Source: Pseudofulvibacter geojedonensis
Lineage (GTDB): Bacteria > Bacteroidota > Bacteroidia > Flavobacteriales > Flavobacteriaceae
Assembly: GCF_042675745.1 (NCBI RefSeq)
Contig: NZ_JBHTJM010000009.1
Span: forward strand, 1 to 64,000
Direction: 5' to 3'
DNA: 64,000 nucleotides
The position numbers and the translations under genes were made by a program. Every line of letters starts with the position of its first letter. Within the stretch, counting starts at the first letter, position 1. A model generated the notes under the pieces. That model saw nothing but the letters and a program-made list of their open reading frames with translations. It made no database searches and was not told the DNA's origin. Shown here one piece after another: positions 52,657 through 62,265 of this stretch.

Positions 52657-53500
52657 TTGTACTAAATGCTTTAGGGTTTAACAATACTTCTTTAGAGTTT
52701 ATAGTGTCTTTCTGGAGCTTGAAATCATACTCTAACAACTCTCTCCAATTACTATATTGAGTGTATAGCTTCCTCAGTTCTTCTATATCTTTACAAGCTT
52801 TTATTTTCTCTCTAGCCTCCTGTAAATTAGTTCCAGAATTACACCATTCAAGTATCTTTCTTCCAGTAGCACTATTTATAATGAACTCTGGTTTCCCTGA
52901 AAATATGTTAGTTCTGTCTTTGGATGCTACAGCAAAATGCTTCATATCCAAGTCAAACACAATAGTAAATTCATAATCTACACCATCACGTTGTACTGCC
53001 TTAAGTGATACTTTCTCTGGTATGTACTTTCCATTCTTTTGATTAAGTACATAGTCCTGCTTTGTCCTCATAGTAGCTATGATGTGTGCATCTGACTGAA
53101 GTATCTTATTTACAAACTCTTTTTGTCTAGGAGTAACTTTGTTCCAATTGGTAAAACTATTACCAGGTAACTTAGAATGAAAATCTAATAGTTCATCCCA
53201 ACAATGAGAGATACTGTCTAATATTATTACTTCCATTCCTGCCTTTTCACATACCTCAATAGCTTGCACATATTTTTCTGGTGTAAAAGGCGGTTGTAAT
53301 GTTAGTACATTATACTCTCCTAAGTGAGCATATAAATCTGCACTACCATTCTCTGTATCTATGATAGCTACCTTTGATAAGTTCTTATTAGTTAAACCTT
53401 GTGCTAGTAATAAGCTTGAATAAGTCTTACCACTTCCTGCACTTCCTTGAAGAGCTAATTTAATTTTAGCTTTCTTCCTTTCTGATGTTCTTAATTGCAT
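52631..53500 (-). CDS. RecA-like ATPase of the Sak4/AAA_24 type
   Basis: A 289-residue ATPase. Walker A is GSAGSGKT (19-26), Walker B is VIILDSISH, and there is a polar sensor-like stretch (HIIATMRTKQDYVL). It fits phage Sak4 single-strand annealing or recombination proteins. With the DUF3871 gene it makes a two-gene operon starting near 53500. It may promote recombination or replication of the element. It is divergent from the Doc-like gene at 53687. Confidence 0.8.
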   Translation of the reverse strand: MQLRTSERKKAKIKLALQGSAGSGKTYSSLLLAQGLTNKNLSKVAIIDTENGSADLYAHLGEYNVLTLQPPFTPEKYVQAIEVCEKAGMEVIILDSISHCWDELLDFHSKLPGNSFTNWNKVTPRQKEFVNKILQSDAHIIATMRTKQDYVLNQKNGKYIPEKVSLKAVQRDGVDYEFTIVFDLDMKHFAVASKDRTNIFSGKPEFIINSATGRKILEWCNSGTNLQEAREKIKACKDIEELRKLYTQYSNWRELLEYDFKLQKDTINSKEVLLNPKAFSTNGTTNHTA

Positions 53501-53568
53501 AATTTTTATATTTAAATTGATTTAGTTTTTGTATAAATTACATTTATACTCTTAGGGTTGATTCTCAT

Positions 53569-53584
53569 TACCTGTCGACAAGTA
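53569..53584. promoter_or_regulatory. Near-palindromic operator candidate
   Basis: TACCTGTCGACAAGTA has a perfect TGTCGACA core and five of six matching outer bases. It lies in the divergent region between the Sak4-like and Doc-like genes and may bind a repressor of one or both. Confidence 0.5.
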
Positions 53585-53686
53585 GGTTTTTTCAACAAAA
53601 ACAGTTGATAAATTACTCTCTTTTATTTCAATTTGTTTATCTATAAACCCTAGATTTGTGCTATAACCTTTTTTAATTACTCACTA

Positions 53687-54565
53687 ATGACCAATAGTAT
53701 TAATACTGAAAATGGTGTTATAAACACTCTAAAGACGGAATGCCTAATAGACCTACACGAGTTACTATCTAAAAACACTCATTTACTTGAGAAGATGGAC
53801 CCTGTAGAACCTAGAGGAATAAAGAATATTGGGATGTTAGAAAGTGCTATAGGAAGACAAACTACAGGTTTTGGAGATTTTTATAAATACTCAAATTGTT
53901 TTTCTAACTGTGCAACATTGACTTATGGAATCATAAAAAACCACTCCTTTCATAACGGAAACAAAAGGGCAGGATTATTATGTCTAATAAAACATTTATA
54001 TGTTAATGGCTATGTTCTTTCTCCTAAGTTAAACTCAAATGAACTTTATGAGTTTTTGGTATCTATAGCTGATTCTAAAGTAGAACAATTTAGCTTGAAA
54101 TATAAAAAGAAGTATAATTTTATTAGACCTAAAAAAGAGAGAAAGTCAAAAGAAAAATGGGACTCAGATACAGTAGTATCATATATGGCTTTTTGGATAA
54201 AAAGGAATTCAAAACCTAAACAAACTACCTTAAAAGGTGAAATTAAAATCTCCGAATTAAAAAAACTACTAAATAGCAAAAACATAAAGCTTGAGCAAAA
54301 AGGCGATAAGCTAGAAATTTATAAGGAAAAAGAAAAGTCTGTTTTAGGTTTTACTTACTCTTTAAAAAAAGTAAACAAGAGAAGATATAATTTAAAAGGT
54401 AATTTAGTAAGTGTAAATTTAGTTACTTTAGGAAAAATAAGAAGAGAATTTCAACTAACAAAAGCTGATGGAATTGACCACACATTTTTTTACACAGAGG
54501 AAGCATTGTTAGATTCAGAAATTAAAACTTATAAAGAGTTAATTTATAGACTATCTAAGACTTAA
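53687..54565 (+). CDS. Doc-like (Fic fold) protein with a C-terminal extension
   Basis: A 292-residue protein. The Fic/Doc core occupies residues 20-140, with HSFHNGNKRAG at 86-96 (HxFxxxNKR, the Doc rather than the Fic form). Doc phosphorylates EF-Tu; a similar kinase-type or AMP-transfer activity is possible. The last 150 residues (from RKSKEKWDSD, with a Lys-rich ISELKKLLNSKNIKLEQKGDK) are not seen in short Doc proteins and may be an antitoxin-like or DNA-binding tail. No antitoxin gene adjoins it. Confidence 0.75.
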   Translation: MTNSINTENGVINTLKTECLIDLHELLSKNTHLLEKMDPVEPRGIKNIGMLESAIGRQTTGFGDFYKYSNCFSNCATLTYGIIKNHSFHNGNKRAGLLCLIKHLYVNGYVLSPKLNSNELYEFLVSIADSKVEQFSLKYKKKYNFIRPKKERKSKEKWDSDTVVSYMAFWIKRNSKPKQTTLKGEIKISELKKLLNSKNIKLEQKGDKLEIYKEKEKSVLGFTYSLKKVNKRRYNLKGNLVSVNLVTLGKIRREFQLTKADGIDHTFFYTEEALLDSEIKTYKELIYRLSKT

Positions 54566-55027
54566 TTACAATAAAAATTTGTGACATATTTCTAGATTTA
54601 GCTCAATAGTACCTAATTCTAATTTAAAGACACCTCCATCCTTAATTTACTTGATTTTATCATAAAAAAAGTAGTAGCTTTTTGAAAGGGAAGGAGTATT
54701 CTCAAAGAGGAAGAAAACTTTTGTGCCATTCGCGAAATCAAAACATTTGAATTTAGGTTCTAAAACAAGTAATTCAAAACTTCTGATTAAAATAGGTTTG
54801 ATAAAATCTGAGGTTCAGACTAGAACAATAGTATAGCTTCAAAGAAATAATCAATATTCATCTTTTGTAAATCTAGCACTTCAGCTACAAACAAAATATA
54901 CCCATATATTATTTACCTTAGGGGGATAGTAGAACTTTTAGACAATAGATTTAACTTCCTTGCGTACACTTTTGTGGAGAGTATATATAGTGAAATACAA
55001 AAGTGTACGCAAGAATTAGTTTTAGCT
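54566..55027. other. Intergenic stretch with a perfect inverted repeat
   Basis: No gene is visible on either strand; the left part has short frames only. The only clear structure is the perfect 17-bp inverted repeat at 54959-55013 at its right end. This region could hold the end of the helicase transcript or a replication origin. Confidence 0.5.
54959..55013. repeat. Perfect 17-bp inverted repeat 3' of the helicase gene
   Basis: CTTGCGTACACTTTTGT (54959-54975) and ACAAAAGTGTACGCAAG (54997-55013) are exact complements around a 21-base AT-rich spacer. It begins 14 bp after the helicase stop. No T run follows, so it may be an mRNA stem, a protein-binding site or an origin. Confidence 0.8.
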
Positions 55028-57577
55028 CTAATTTAATTCTGAATTAATAATGTTGTTATATTCTTCTAGGCTTCCATAATTCTGAATAGCCCAACTTTCT
55101 ATTTTTTCAATTGGATAGTAGTGTTTCTCTGGAGATACTAAATCTAAACTATTAGCTTTATTTGGTATTAAATTTATACCATTAACCTTCTTAACCCTTT
55201 TTCTCTTTTCTAAACCTCCAATTTCAATACTAGACACACTAGAATCTAATATTAAAAAATCTTCAATTAAAATTTTATAAAATGATGTTATTTTAGAGCT
55301 AACAGATTTACCCCTAGCAATCCTATCACTAAACTCAAAAACATCATTAGCTATTAATTCATCAGACTCTCTTAACAAAGAAATTATTTCTAGTAACATA
55401 GAATATTCAGTAGTACTTAAAAAGCCTTCAAGAGGAGTTAAAGGCACATAGAAATACTCTTTCCTCCTAAAGTTGTAATGTGATATAGAAGATATGATTT
55501 TCTCCCTAAAATAGCCTAATAATTGATATGCTTTAATACGTTTTTTATCTATATCACTAAAATCAACCTCATCTATATTTATGTCTTTAGCATGAGCAAT
55601 ACATTCTAAAAAGTACCCCCCTCTGGTATATTCACCTATGTTGTTTAAATATTCATTGACCATCTGAGAAGGATCTGTAATCTCCTTTACTATTTTAGAA
55701 TGAACAAACCTTAAAATGTTTCTTTCTATAACTTTAGAAGCATTCCTTTTAATTTGTTTAAAAGAACCATCCTCTTCATTATAATAACCAATAGTATAGT
55801 TGTTAAATAACTGATTCTTAAAATCTAAATAAGCTCTTCTATGATTTGACCACTCTAATACAGCATCATTATATTGAACCCCTAAGTATAACTCAAAGAA
55901 TTTATGTAAAGATTCCTGTTCTTTACCTTCAATAATATACACTATAGGCTTATTGGTAATACCTTTAAGTTTACAATTAATAAATTGATTTGTAAATGCT
56001 GCATAAGTAGTATATGCTGAAATATCCTCTCCCAAATAAGGATATACATTTGCTAAATACTCTTCTCCTTTTTCTAGCTTGAATATCTTATAAGTTGGAT
56101 ATTTTAAACTAACAAACTCACCCCTATCTTGTTCACTTAAATATTCTATCTCTTCCAATACATTTCTTTTCAATTCCTTCTCATAAAAATTCCTAATCAA
56201 AATATCTTGTGAACTAAGAGGTAAGTACTCTACAAGTTTATCTACTGTTTTATAACTTTGATATTTCTTATAATTCTTTTCAAATGATTCTTTCTGTATA
56301 TCAGACATAGTAGAAGCATTTAAAGATGTAAAATCAAACTTATCTGGGTTTGGAAGAATTATGTGTATTTCCCCTTTAACTCTTTGCCTTGCTAAGGCTT
56401 GTATAACAGAATTAATTCCTCCTGAAAAAATCCCTGACTTATTTTTAAACCATAGTCTTGTACCTCTAGGAGGCATAATAATTATAAAAGCATGATTCTC
56501 TTTTTTTATACTTACTCCAGTCTTGAAATTTGTACCTATATTACATTTAGAGTTATCATATCTATTTTGAGGCTCACTATTTTCAGTCCTTTGATTAGAT
56601 ACTAGTTCAGAAGTACAATTATTAATTTCACCATACTTTTCAAGTAGCAATCTTCTAATTTCACCATCCTTAGATTTAATTAAATCACTAGCTAAAGTTT
56701 TAGAGTAACATAAGATATCTATTTCTTTCCCCTTATTTATTAAATTACTAACTACCCTAACTATGTGATCATTATTATACTTATACTGTTGAGCTGAATT
56801 AAAGTGCAAATAAAGGTCACTTTGTTTCTCTTCATTTACTATCCTTTTAGATTCAATTATTTTAATTCTCTTATCTGTTAACTCAGCTAAGTATTCTATA
56901 ACAACTTTTGAAGCTTCATTATAGCTTGCACTTAGTATAAAATTCTTTAGAATAACATCTCTCCATTTCCACAAATTAAAAATGTACTCTTCTTTAAAAT
57001 TATGATATGAATCATGAATTTCATCATATACAAAGACAACTTTTTTATCTTGTTGTTTACAATGATTTATTAAATCATTTATGTATTGTCTCTTAGCATT
57101 GGAATTTTTAAATGCATCTTCCCCAGGATTCCCTAATAAAGTATTTACAGTAACTACTTGTACAGCTTTATTTAGGTATGATATTTCTGGTCTTCTACCT
57201 AAATCACCATAATTATATATTTGTTCTTCAGGAACTCCTGCATCTCGTATATCATTACAATATTGAGTTACCAAACTAACAAAAGGTGAGGCTACAACTA
57301 TCAAATAATCATCTTCAGCCTCATAATATCTTTTTATAGTTTGAATGATTGCATAAGATTTTCCTTGACCTACTGCTGCATTAATAACTACTGTATTCTT
57401 ATAATCTAGTTGAAGTAGCGGTTGAATTACTGTATGGATATATCCATTTTCATCAGGTGAAACAATATGTTTACTCCTATAATTCTCTACTTCTAATTGA
57501 GGGTAATCTTCTGGGTTTATTTCTTTAAACTCTATTGGGTAATCTTGAAAATGAATGTTTGGTAGCTCCATAGACAT
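55028..57577 (-). CDS. SF2-type DEAD/DEAH helicase-like protein
   Basis: An 849-residue soluble protein. Walker A is AAVGQGKS (67-74), DEIH at 184-187, a motif III-like ILSASYNE segment, and a motif VI-like SVIQALARQRVKG. The C-terminal half is a long region with no polymerase motifs. It is probably the replication or DNA-processing helicase of unit III, comparable in role to the 881-residue protein in unit II. It lies 9 bp after the MORN-repeat gene, apparently in the same operon. Confidence 0.75.
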   Translation of the reverse strand: MSMELPNIHFQDYPIEFKEINPEDYPQLEVENYRSKHIVSPDENGYIHTVIQPLLQLDYKNTVVINAAVGQGKSYAIIQTIKRYYEAEDDYLIVVASPFVSLVTQYCNDIRDAGVPEEQIYNYGDLGRRPEISYLNKAVQVVTVNTLLGNPGEDAFKNSNAKRQYINDLINHCKQQDKKVVFVYDEIHDSYHNFKEEYIFNLWKWRDVILKNFILSASYNEASKVVIEYLAELTDKRIKIIESKRIVNEEKQSDLYLHFNSAQQYKYNNDHIVRVVSNLINKGKEIDILCYSKTLASDLIKSKDGEIRRLLLEKYGEINNCTSELVSNQRTENSEPQNRYDNSKCNIGTNFKTGVSIKKENHAFIIIMPPRGTRLWFKNKSGIFSGGINSVIQALARQRVKGEIHIILPNPDKFDFTSLNASTMSDIQKESFEKNYKKYQSYKTVDKLVEYLPLSSQDILIRNFYEKELKRNVLEEIEYLSEQDRGEFVSLKYPTYKIFKLEKGEEYLANVYPYLGEDISAYTTYAAFTNQFINCKLKGITNKPIVYIIEGKEQESLHKFFELYLGVQYNDAVLEWSNHRRAYLDFKNQLFNNYTIGYYNEEDGSFKQIKRNASKVIERNILRFVHSKIVKEITDPSQMVNEYLNNIGEYTRGGYFLECIAHAKDINIDEVDFSDIDKKRIKAYQLLGYFREKIISSISHYNFRRKEYFYVPLTPLEGFLSTTEYSMLLEIISLLRESDELIANDVFEFSDRIARGKSVSSKITSFYKILIEDFLILDSSVSSIEIGGLEKRKRVKKVNGINLIPNKANSLDLVSPEKHYYPIEKIESWAIQNYGSLEEYNNIINSELN

Positions 57578-57586
57578 TTCTTTACT

Positions 57587-59980
57587 TTACTCTCTTAAAA
57601 GACCTTCCTTAAACTTTAACTTTTTTATTTTATTTCCTTGGTTATCCTTAATGATGGTAATTCCGTTTCTTAATCCATCTTTAATTTTAATTTCATGAAT
57701 ATGATTATTCTCTAAATCCATAAATTTAAACATCCCTGAATATGGTTCACTTGAGTTTAAAGTATAATATTTCTCTGAATATATTTCACCCTCTATATAC
57801 TCAACTTCTTTCCTCAAATTTGAGTCATAAAAATTAAACACCCATTTACTTTCTCTAATATTCTTTTTCAATACTCCAGACTCTATTTTTCTATTCATTT
57901 TGTCTTTTTTTACATAATAGCCATCTGTATAAGTGGTACCTTTTTTTAAAGACTTATTAAATAATTTATCTGAAAAATCCTTATCAAAATCATCATTATT
58001 ACCATAATAATTATATGTTTTACTTATTACATAGTTATCTTGATATTCTATTTTTTTGATTTTCTTGTAAAGTGAGTAATTAGAATCAACCTCAAACTCT
58101 TCTATCAAATTATCATTATCAAAGTAACGTAGCTTTTTTAAAGAACCTTTGGAGTATTTTTTAATTAAATTAACCTTCCCATCTAAAAAAGCCTTAGAAT
58201 CTCCATCTAATTTGTTATTGTAATATTCCTCTTCTAAAAATTTTGTAGATATATCATCATCAAAGTAATAAGTAAAACTTCCTTCTTTATAACCATATGA
58301 ATAGTGTCCCTTAACTACATATATGTAGTCTTTTATTTTTTTTCTACTAGTCCATTCTCCATTCATTTTCCCTCCTTTAAAAGAACCAGTCTTTTTTACA
58401 AACCCTGTGGAATCCTTCTCTAAATACTTTCCTTCTAAAAATCCTTGATTGTAATTCTCTTCAACATATACTTTCTTATACTTTAATTCGTAACATTTTT
58501 CTTCATCTTTATCCTCACAATCATATTCTATTCTATCAATAGTAGAATACCTAATAGATTTACCATGTAACACATCATTCATATAGTTTTCTTCTAAATA
58601 TAACTCTCCAGAATATTTTAATGGTTTACTAGTTAACTTATCTACATAATTAGCATAATAATGTCTCCATTTACCATCCTTATCCCCATTTATAAAACTA
58701 CCAGTTTTTATTAAATTATTATTTAATCCAAAATACTCCCATTTCCCATTTTCCTTTCCGTTAAAGTATTGACCTTTTGTTTCTAATTTAAGATTACTAT
58801 TAGTTGTATCTGTTCTAATTACACCACCTACTAACATTTTTAAATAATCTCGATAAATTAAATACTTTCCATTTAGCTTATCATTTTTATATGTACCAAA
58901 AATTAAACTATCTCCTCTTACAGTTTGAAAATTACCATCTAATATATCTCCTTTATAATTTTTACTGATAATTACAGTTTCTTTTTTATCTTTATCTAAA
59001 CTATAATAATTCCATTTCCCCTCTCTTTTATCTTTTATATATCTCCCCCTAAGTATTACAGAAAGAATTCCTTCTTTATTATATATATATTCTTCATAAT
59101 CACCTTCTAAATCATCATTAAGAAATTGTTTAGTAAATTTTTTCTGATTATTCTCATATCTTGTTAATTTACCATTTAGTTTTCCTTGCTTAAGATAGTA
59201 TTCAACTTCTAAATCTCCATTTTCATAATACTGTTTAAAAAGACCATTACCCTTATCATTTATATAATGAGCTTCTTCTTTAGTATTTCCATTGTCATAA
59301 TAAAATTTAAAAGCTCCATTTCTATTTCCATTTTGGTAAGCTCCTGTCATTTTAAGATTACCACTCTCATAAAAGTTTTTATAGTCACCATTTAACTCAC
59401 CATTTTTAAGATCATATATTGCTTTAATTTTATTAGTTCCTTTCCAATAAATAGTTTTAATTCCATTGTCTGGGTCATAAATACCAGATTTTTTAATTAA
59501 CATAAAGCTATATGATGTAAAACTTCTATCATAAATATCATTATCCTTTCTTTTACTAGTTGTCACTTCTATTCTAAACTTTGAGTTTTCATAAGTAGAA
59601 ATGATTTTATCATTTTCTATTTTATCATCTTTTAACTTATACCCATAAGAAGACAAACTTTTCTTAATCTTATTATATGAATTGATGTTAAACACATTAT
59701 AACTTACTTTATTCGGTTCTCCTTCATAAGTATATAAATAAAACCATCCTGTAGCTTTGTCATCATAACTTGATTTCTCATAAGCCCAAGTTATAGTGTT
59801 ATACTTATAAGTATCTCCCTTTTCAGAATCATAATATTCCCATCCTTTATTCATCAAATATTGATTTACAAGTTCAGAGCTTTTTTTATTACAAACTATT
59901 TGCAAATCATTTAATGTAATATTCTGAGCATTCGTAATAAAAACAAAAAATAAAACAACAACACGCATTATATATTTCAT
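57587..59980 (-). CDS. Secreted MORN_2 (YwqK-like) repeat protein
   Basis: A 797-residue protein with a signal peptide (MKYIMRVVVLFFVFITNAQ). An N-terminal globular part (about 20-170) is followed by at least 15 MORN_2-type repeats (GDYKNFYESGNLKMTG, NGAFKFYYDNGNTKEEA). I start it at the ATG at 59980; the upstream codons to 60067 would place a soluble tail before a signal peptide. Repeats of this type occur in antitoxins and surface proteins. Why it is linked to a helicase operon is unclear. Confidence 0.7.
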   Translation of the reverse strand: MKYIMRVVVLFFVFITNAQNITLNDLQIVCNKKSSELVNQYLMNKGWEYYDSEKGDTYKYNTITWAYEKSSYDDKATGWFYLYTYEGEPNKVSYNVFNINSYNKIKKSLSSYGYKLKDDKIENDKIISTYENSKFRIEVTTSKRKDNDIYDRSFTSYSFMLIKKSGIYDPDNGIKTIYWKGTNKIKAIYDLKNGELNGDYKNFYESGNLKMTGAYQNGNRNGAFKFYYDNGNTKEEAHYINDKGNGLFKQYYENGDLEVEYYLKQGKLNGKLTRYENNQKKFTKQFLNDDLEGDYEEYIYNKEGILSVILRGRYIKDKREGKWNYYSLDKDKKETVIISKNYKGDILDGNFQTVRGDSLIFGTYKNDKLNGKYLIYRDYLKMLVGGVIRTDTTNSNLKLETKGQYFNGKENGKWEYFGLNNNLIKTGSFINGDKDGKWRHYYANYVDKLTSKPLKYSGELYLEENYMNDVLHGKSIRYSTIDRIEYDCEDKDEEKCYELKYKKVYVEENYNQGFLEGKYLEKDSTGFVKKTGSFKGGKMNGEWTSRKKIKDYIYVVKGHYSYGYKEGSFTYYFDDDISTKFLEEEYYNNKLDGDSKAFLDGKVNLIKKYSKGSLKKLRYFDNDNLIEEFEVDSNYSLYKKIKKIEYQDNYVISKTYNYYGNNDDFDKDFSDKLFNKSLKKGTTYTDGYYVKKDKMNRKIESGVLKKNIRESKWVFNFYDSNLRKEVEYIEGEIYSEKYYTLNSSEPYSGMFKFMDLENNHIHEIKIKDGLRNGITIIKDNQGNKIKKLKFKEGLLRE

Positions 59981-60079
59981 AAAATCGTAAAATTTAACTT
60001 TAAAACAAATATAATCATATGAAATAAGATTATTGATCACCTTATTTGGGTATATATTTTTCATCATATTTAATGAGAC

Positions 60080-60328
60080 TTAGAAGATTTTCTTAATCAC
60101 ATTACTTATTTTTTTCTTTACTACTTTAGCATAATGTTTCTGTGTAGTATCTAATTTACTATGTCCTAACAGCTCACTTACAATTTCCATAGGAACATTA
60201 TTATATAATAATACCGTAGTAGCAAATGTTTTTCTTGCTATATGATGAGTTAGGTTTTTCCCTATATTAACTATTTCAGCAATTTCTTTTATGTAGGAAT
60301 TAAATTTTTGATTTGATATTCTGGGCAA
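60080..60328 (-). pseudogene. Truncated tyrosine integrase (C-terminal third only)
   Basis: About 82 residues match the C-terminal end of the intact integrase at 62431-63624 with about 80 percent identity by eye (LTHHIARKTFATTVLLYN, VSELLGHSKLDTTQKHY). Everything before PRISNQKF is missing. It retains the His-x-x-Arg and Tyr motifs only. It is a remnant of an older insertion of a related element. Confidence 0.85.
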
Positions 60329-60349
60329 TAAATATTACCTGCTAAGAAC

Positions 60350-61201
60350 TTAATCATGCTGCAAATAATCTAAAGTAAATGACCTTTTCTTAAACCCTTT
60401 ACTATTTTGCCATTTCTTCTTATTTAAAGAGATTTCTAATTGACTATTACTATAACCAGAAGCTCCTTTTAAATCAGGATAAATTGTAGAATGATTAATA
60501 TTCATTGAGTTTAAATGCAATAAAAATATTTCTCTTACTTTTTCTGGAATATCTATCCTAAATAGGATTGGTTTTAATCCACTTAGATTAACATTCATTT
60601 TTATGTAATTTTCTATAGACAAACCATTTGGCGTAAATGTAAATTTTCCTTTTTGTGATAACAATCGTACATTCTCATCCACAGGACTATCTACCACTTT
60701 TATCTTAGATACTTTAATATTTTGTTGTTCATAAGCTTTTTGAAAACCAATTGGATTAAACACCCACAAAGTTCTTTTGTTAGAAGATGGAGGTAATGGG
60801 TGATTTAAAGCAAAGTATAATGCTATATAAGGTGACTTACTCCAATCTAACAAAGGAGTAACCAGTCCATAATGCTGACCAAGTGCCCACCATTCAAAAT
60901 CATTTAATTTTCTAGTAGAGTTAATTCTTCTACCAATACTATTTACCTTAAAGTTTTCTAAATGAACTTGTAAATATTCTTCATAATCATATTCTGGTAG
61001 TAAATTTTCATCTAAGTTTTCTAATGTCAACCTATAATATCTATCAAAAGTTGATTCAAGCATCCAATCTGAATCTTGATGTCCTCTGTAAATAAATTCC
61101 TGATGATCTACGAATATATTCTCTATATTTTCTATTATTTCTAACCAATTATTTATTTGACATTCTGCATAGCAATTATTTTTATTTATAATCCACTTCA
61201 T
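60350..61201 (-). CDS. FRG-domain protein
   Basis: A 283-residue protein with the FRG pattern: EFIYRGHQDSDWMLESTFDR near residue 35 and ALGQHYGLVTPLLDWSKSPY near 105-125. FRG proteins are common in phage-defence islands and mobile elements. The FRG fold resembles ADP-ribosyltransferases, and an abortive role is suspected, not proven. I start it at the ATG at 61201. Its end abuts the integrase remnant at 60328. Confidence 0.75.
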   Translation of the reverse strand: MKWIINKNNCYAECQINNWLEIIENIENIFVDHQEFIYRGHQDSDWMLESTFDRYYRLTLENLDENLLPEYDYEEYLQVHLENFKVNSIGRRINSTRKLNDFEWWALGQHYGLVTPLLDWSKSPYIALYFALNHPLPPSSNKRTLWVFNPIGFQKAYEQQNIKVSKIKVVDSPVDENVRLLSQKGKFTFTPNGLSIENYIKMNVNLSGLKPILFRIDIPEKVREIFLLHLNSMNINHSTIYPDLKGASGYSNSQLEISLNKKKWQNSKGFKKRSFTLDYLQHD

Positions 61202-61338
61202 TCCTAAAAGCCTTTTGATTACCAACAAGATAGCACATAAAAACTCAAATACTCATAGAACCAATAAATAAATCTTCTTTTTCACATTATTACATTAAAA
61301 CTATCAAGAAAGAGCTTAAATTGACTACCTTTATAAAC

Positions 61339-61890
61339 ATGATTTTATACATTAAACATATGGTAAGTTTAAGATGTAAATATTTCGTAATAAAAGAGTT
61401 AAAGAAACTCAATATCAATTATGTAAATATTGAACTTGGCAGTGTTAATATTATTGGAAACATCAGTGATTATCAAAAAATAAAACTGATTTCTAAACTA
61501 ACCAAAGTAGGATTAATAGTCATTGACAACAAGAATGATATATTAATAAATAAAATAAAATCTTTAATTATTAACTTAATTTATCGCAAAGATGATGTCC
61601 TTAAAATAAATTATTCAGATCATATTAGTAATAAACTTGGTTTAAACTACACTTACTTATCTAATGTCTTTTCAAGATCAACTGGTCAAACTATTCAACA
61701 ATTTATTATTTGTAACAAAATTGAACGAGTTAAGGAACTCATTAAGTATAATGATTTAAACTTTACTGAAATAGCGTACAAACTTCATTATAATAGCCTT
61801 GCTCATCTTTCTTATCAATTTAAAAAACACACAGGTAAAACACTTTCACTATACAAAACCAACAATAAAATAAAAACCTGTAACATATGA
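61339..61890 (+). CDS. AraC-type transcriptional regulator
   Basis: A 183-residue protein. The C-terminal part (about 85-175) has the double-HTH AraC pattern: SDHISNKLGLNYTYLSNVFS, then NFTEIAYKLHYNSLAHLSYQ and FKKHTGKT. The N-terminal part is a small ligand-free-looking domain. I start it at the ATG at 61339; a TTG at 61321 is also in frame. This type of small AraC regulator is common on Bacteroidota elements. It is divergent from the FRG gene. Confidence 0.8.
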   Translation: MILYIKHMVSLRCKYFVIKELKKLNINYVNIELGSVNIIGNISDYQKIKLISKLTKVGLIVIDNKNDILINKIKSLIINLIYRKDDVLKINYSDHISNKLGLNYTYLSNVFSRSTGQTIQQFIICNKIERVKELIKYNDLNFTEIAYKLHYNSLAHLSYQFKKHTGKTLSLYKTNNKIKTCNI

Positions 61891-61981
61891 AACATTTATA
61901 CTGAATTATGAAATAACCTTTTCATTATTAATCCCCACCTTTACCATAATACAATTAAGTATTAATTAAAAACATAGAATT

Positions 61982-62206
61982 ATGGGAATTGATGAAGAAA
62001 AAAAACATGAAGTTTTTAAAGTTAAAGAAAATTGGTATAAACAATCTGAGGCTCTCAAGAAAACTTATCCTAAATTAACTAATTACGATGTTAAATTTGA
62101 AACTGGGAGAGAAATAGACCTAATATCTAGATTAAAAACTAAGTTAGATAAGGATAGATCTGAAATAATTCAGATACTAAATAAAAATCAAGAAGCTTGT
62201 TTGTAA
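61982..62206 (+). CDS. CsbD-like small stress protein (probable)
   Basis: A 74-residue protein of amphipathic helices: ENWYKQSEALKKTYPKLTNY, DVKFETGREIDLISRLKTKL, DKDRSEIIQIL. The LTxxDxxxxxGxxxxLxxRLxxKL pattern recalls the CsbD/general-stress family. The call is on pattern only. It ends at a clean terminator (62222-62245). It may aid stress adaptation of the element's host. Confidence 0.5.
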   Translation: MGIDEEKKHEVFKVKENWYKQSEALKKTYPKLTNYDVKFETGREIDLISRLKTKLDKDRSEIIQILNKNQEACL

Positions 62207-62221
62207 ATAAGATAATCCTAG

Positions 62222-62245
62222 AGAACAGTTGTAAAAAACTGTTCT
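62222..62245 (+). terminator. Intrinsic terminator
   Basis: AGAACAGTT (62222-62230) and AACTGTTCT (62237-62245) form a 9-bp stem, followed by TTTTAATT. It lies 15 bp after the stop at 62206. Confidence 0.8.
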
Positions 62246-62265
62246 TTTAATTAATACTACAATAA

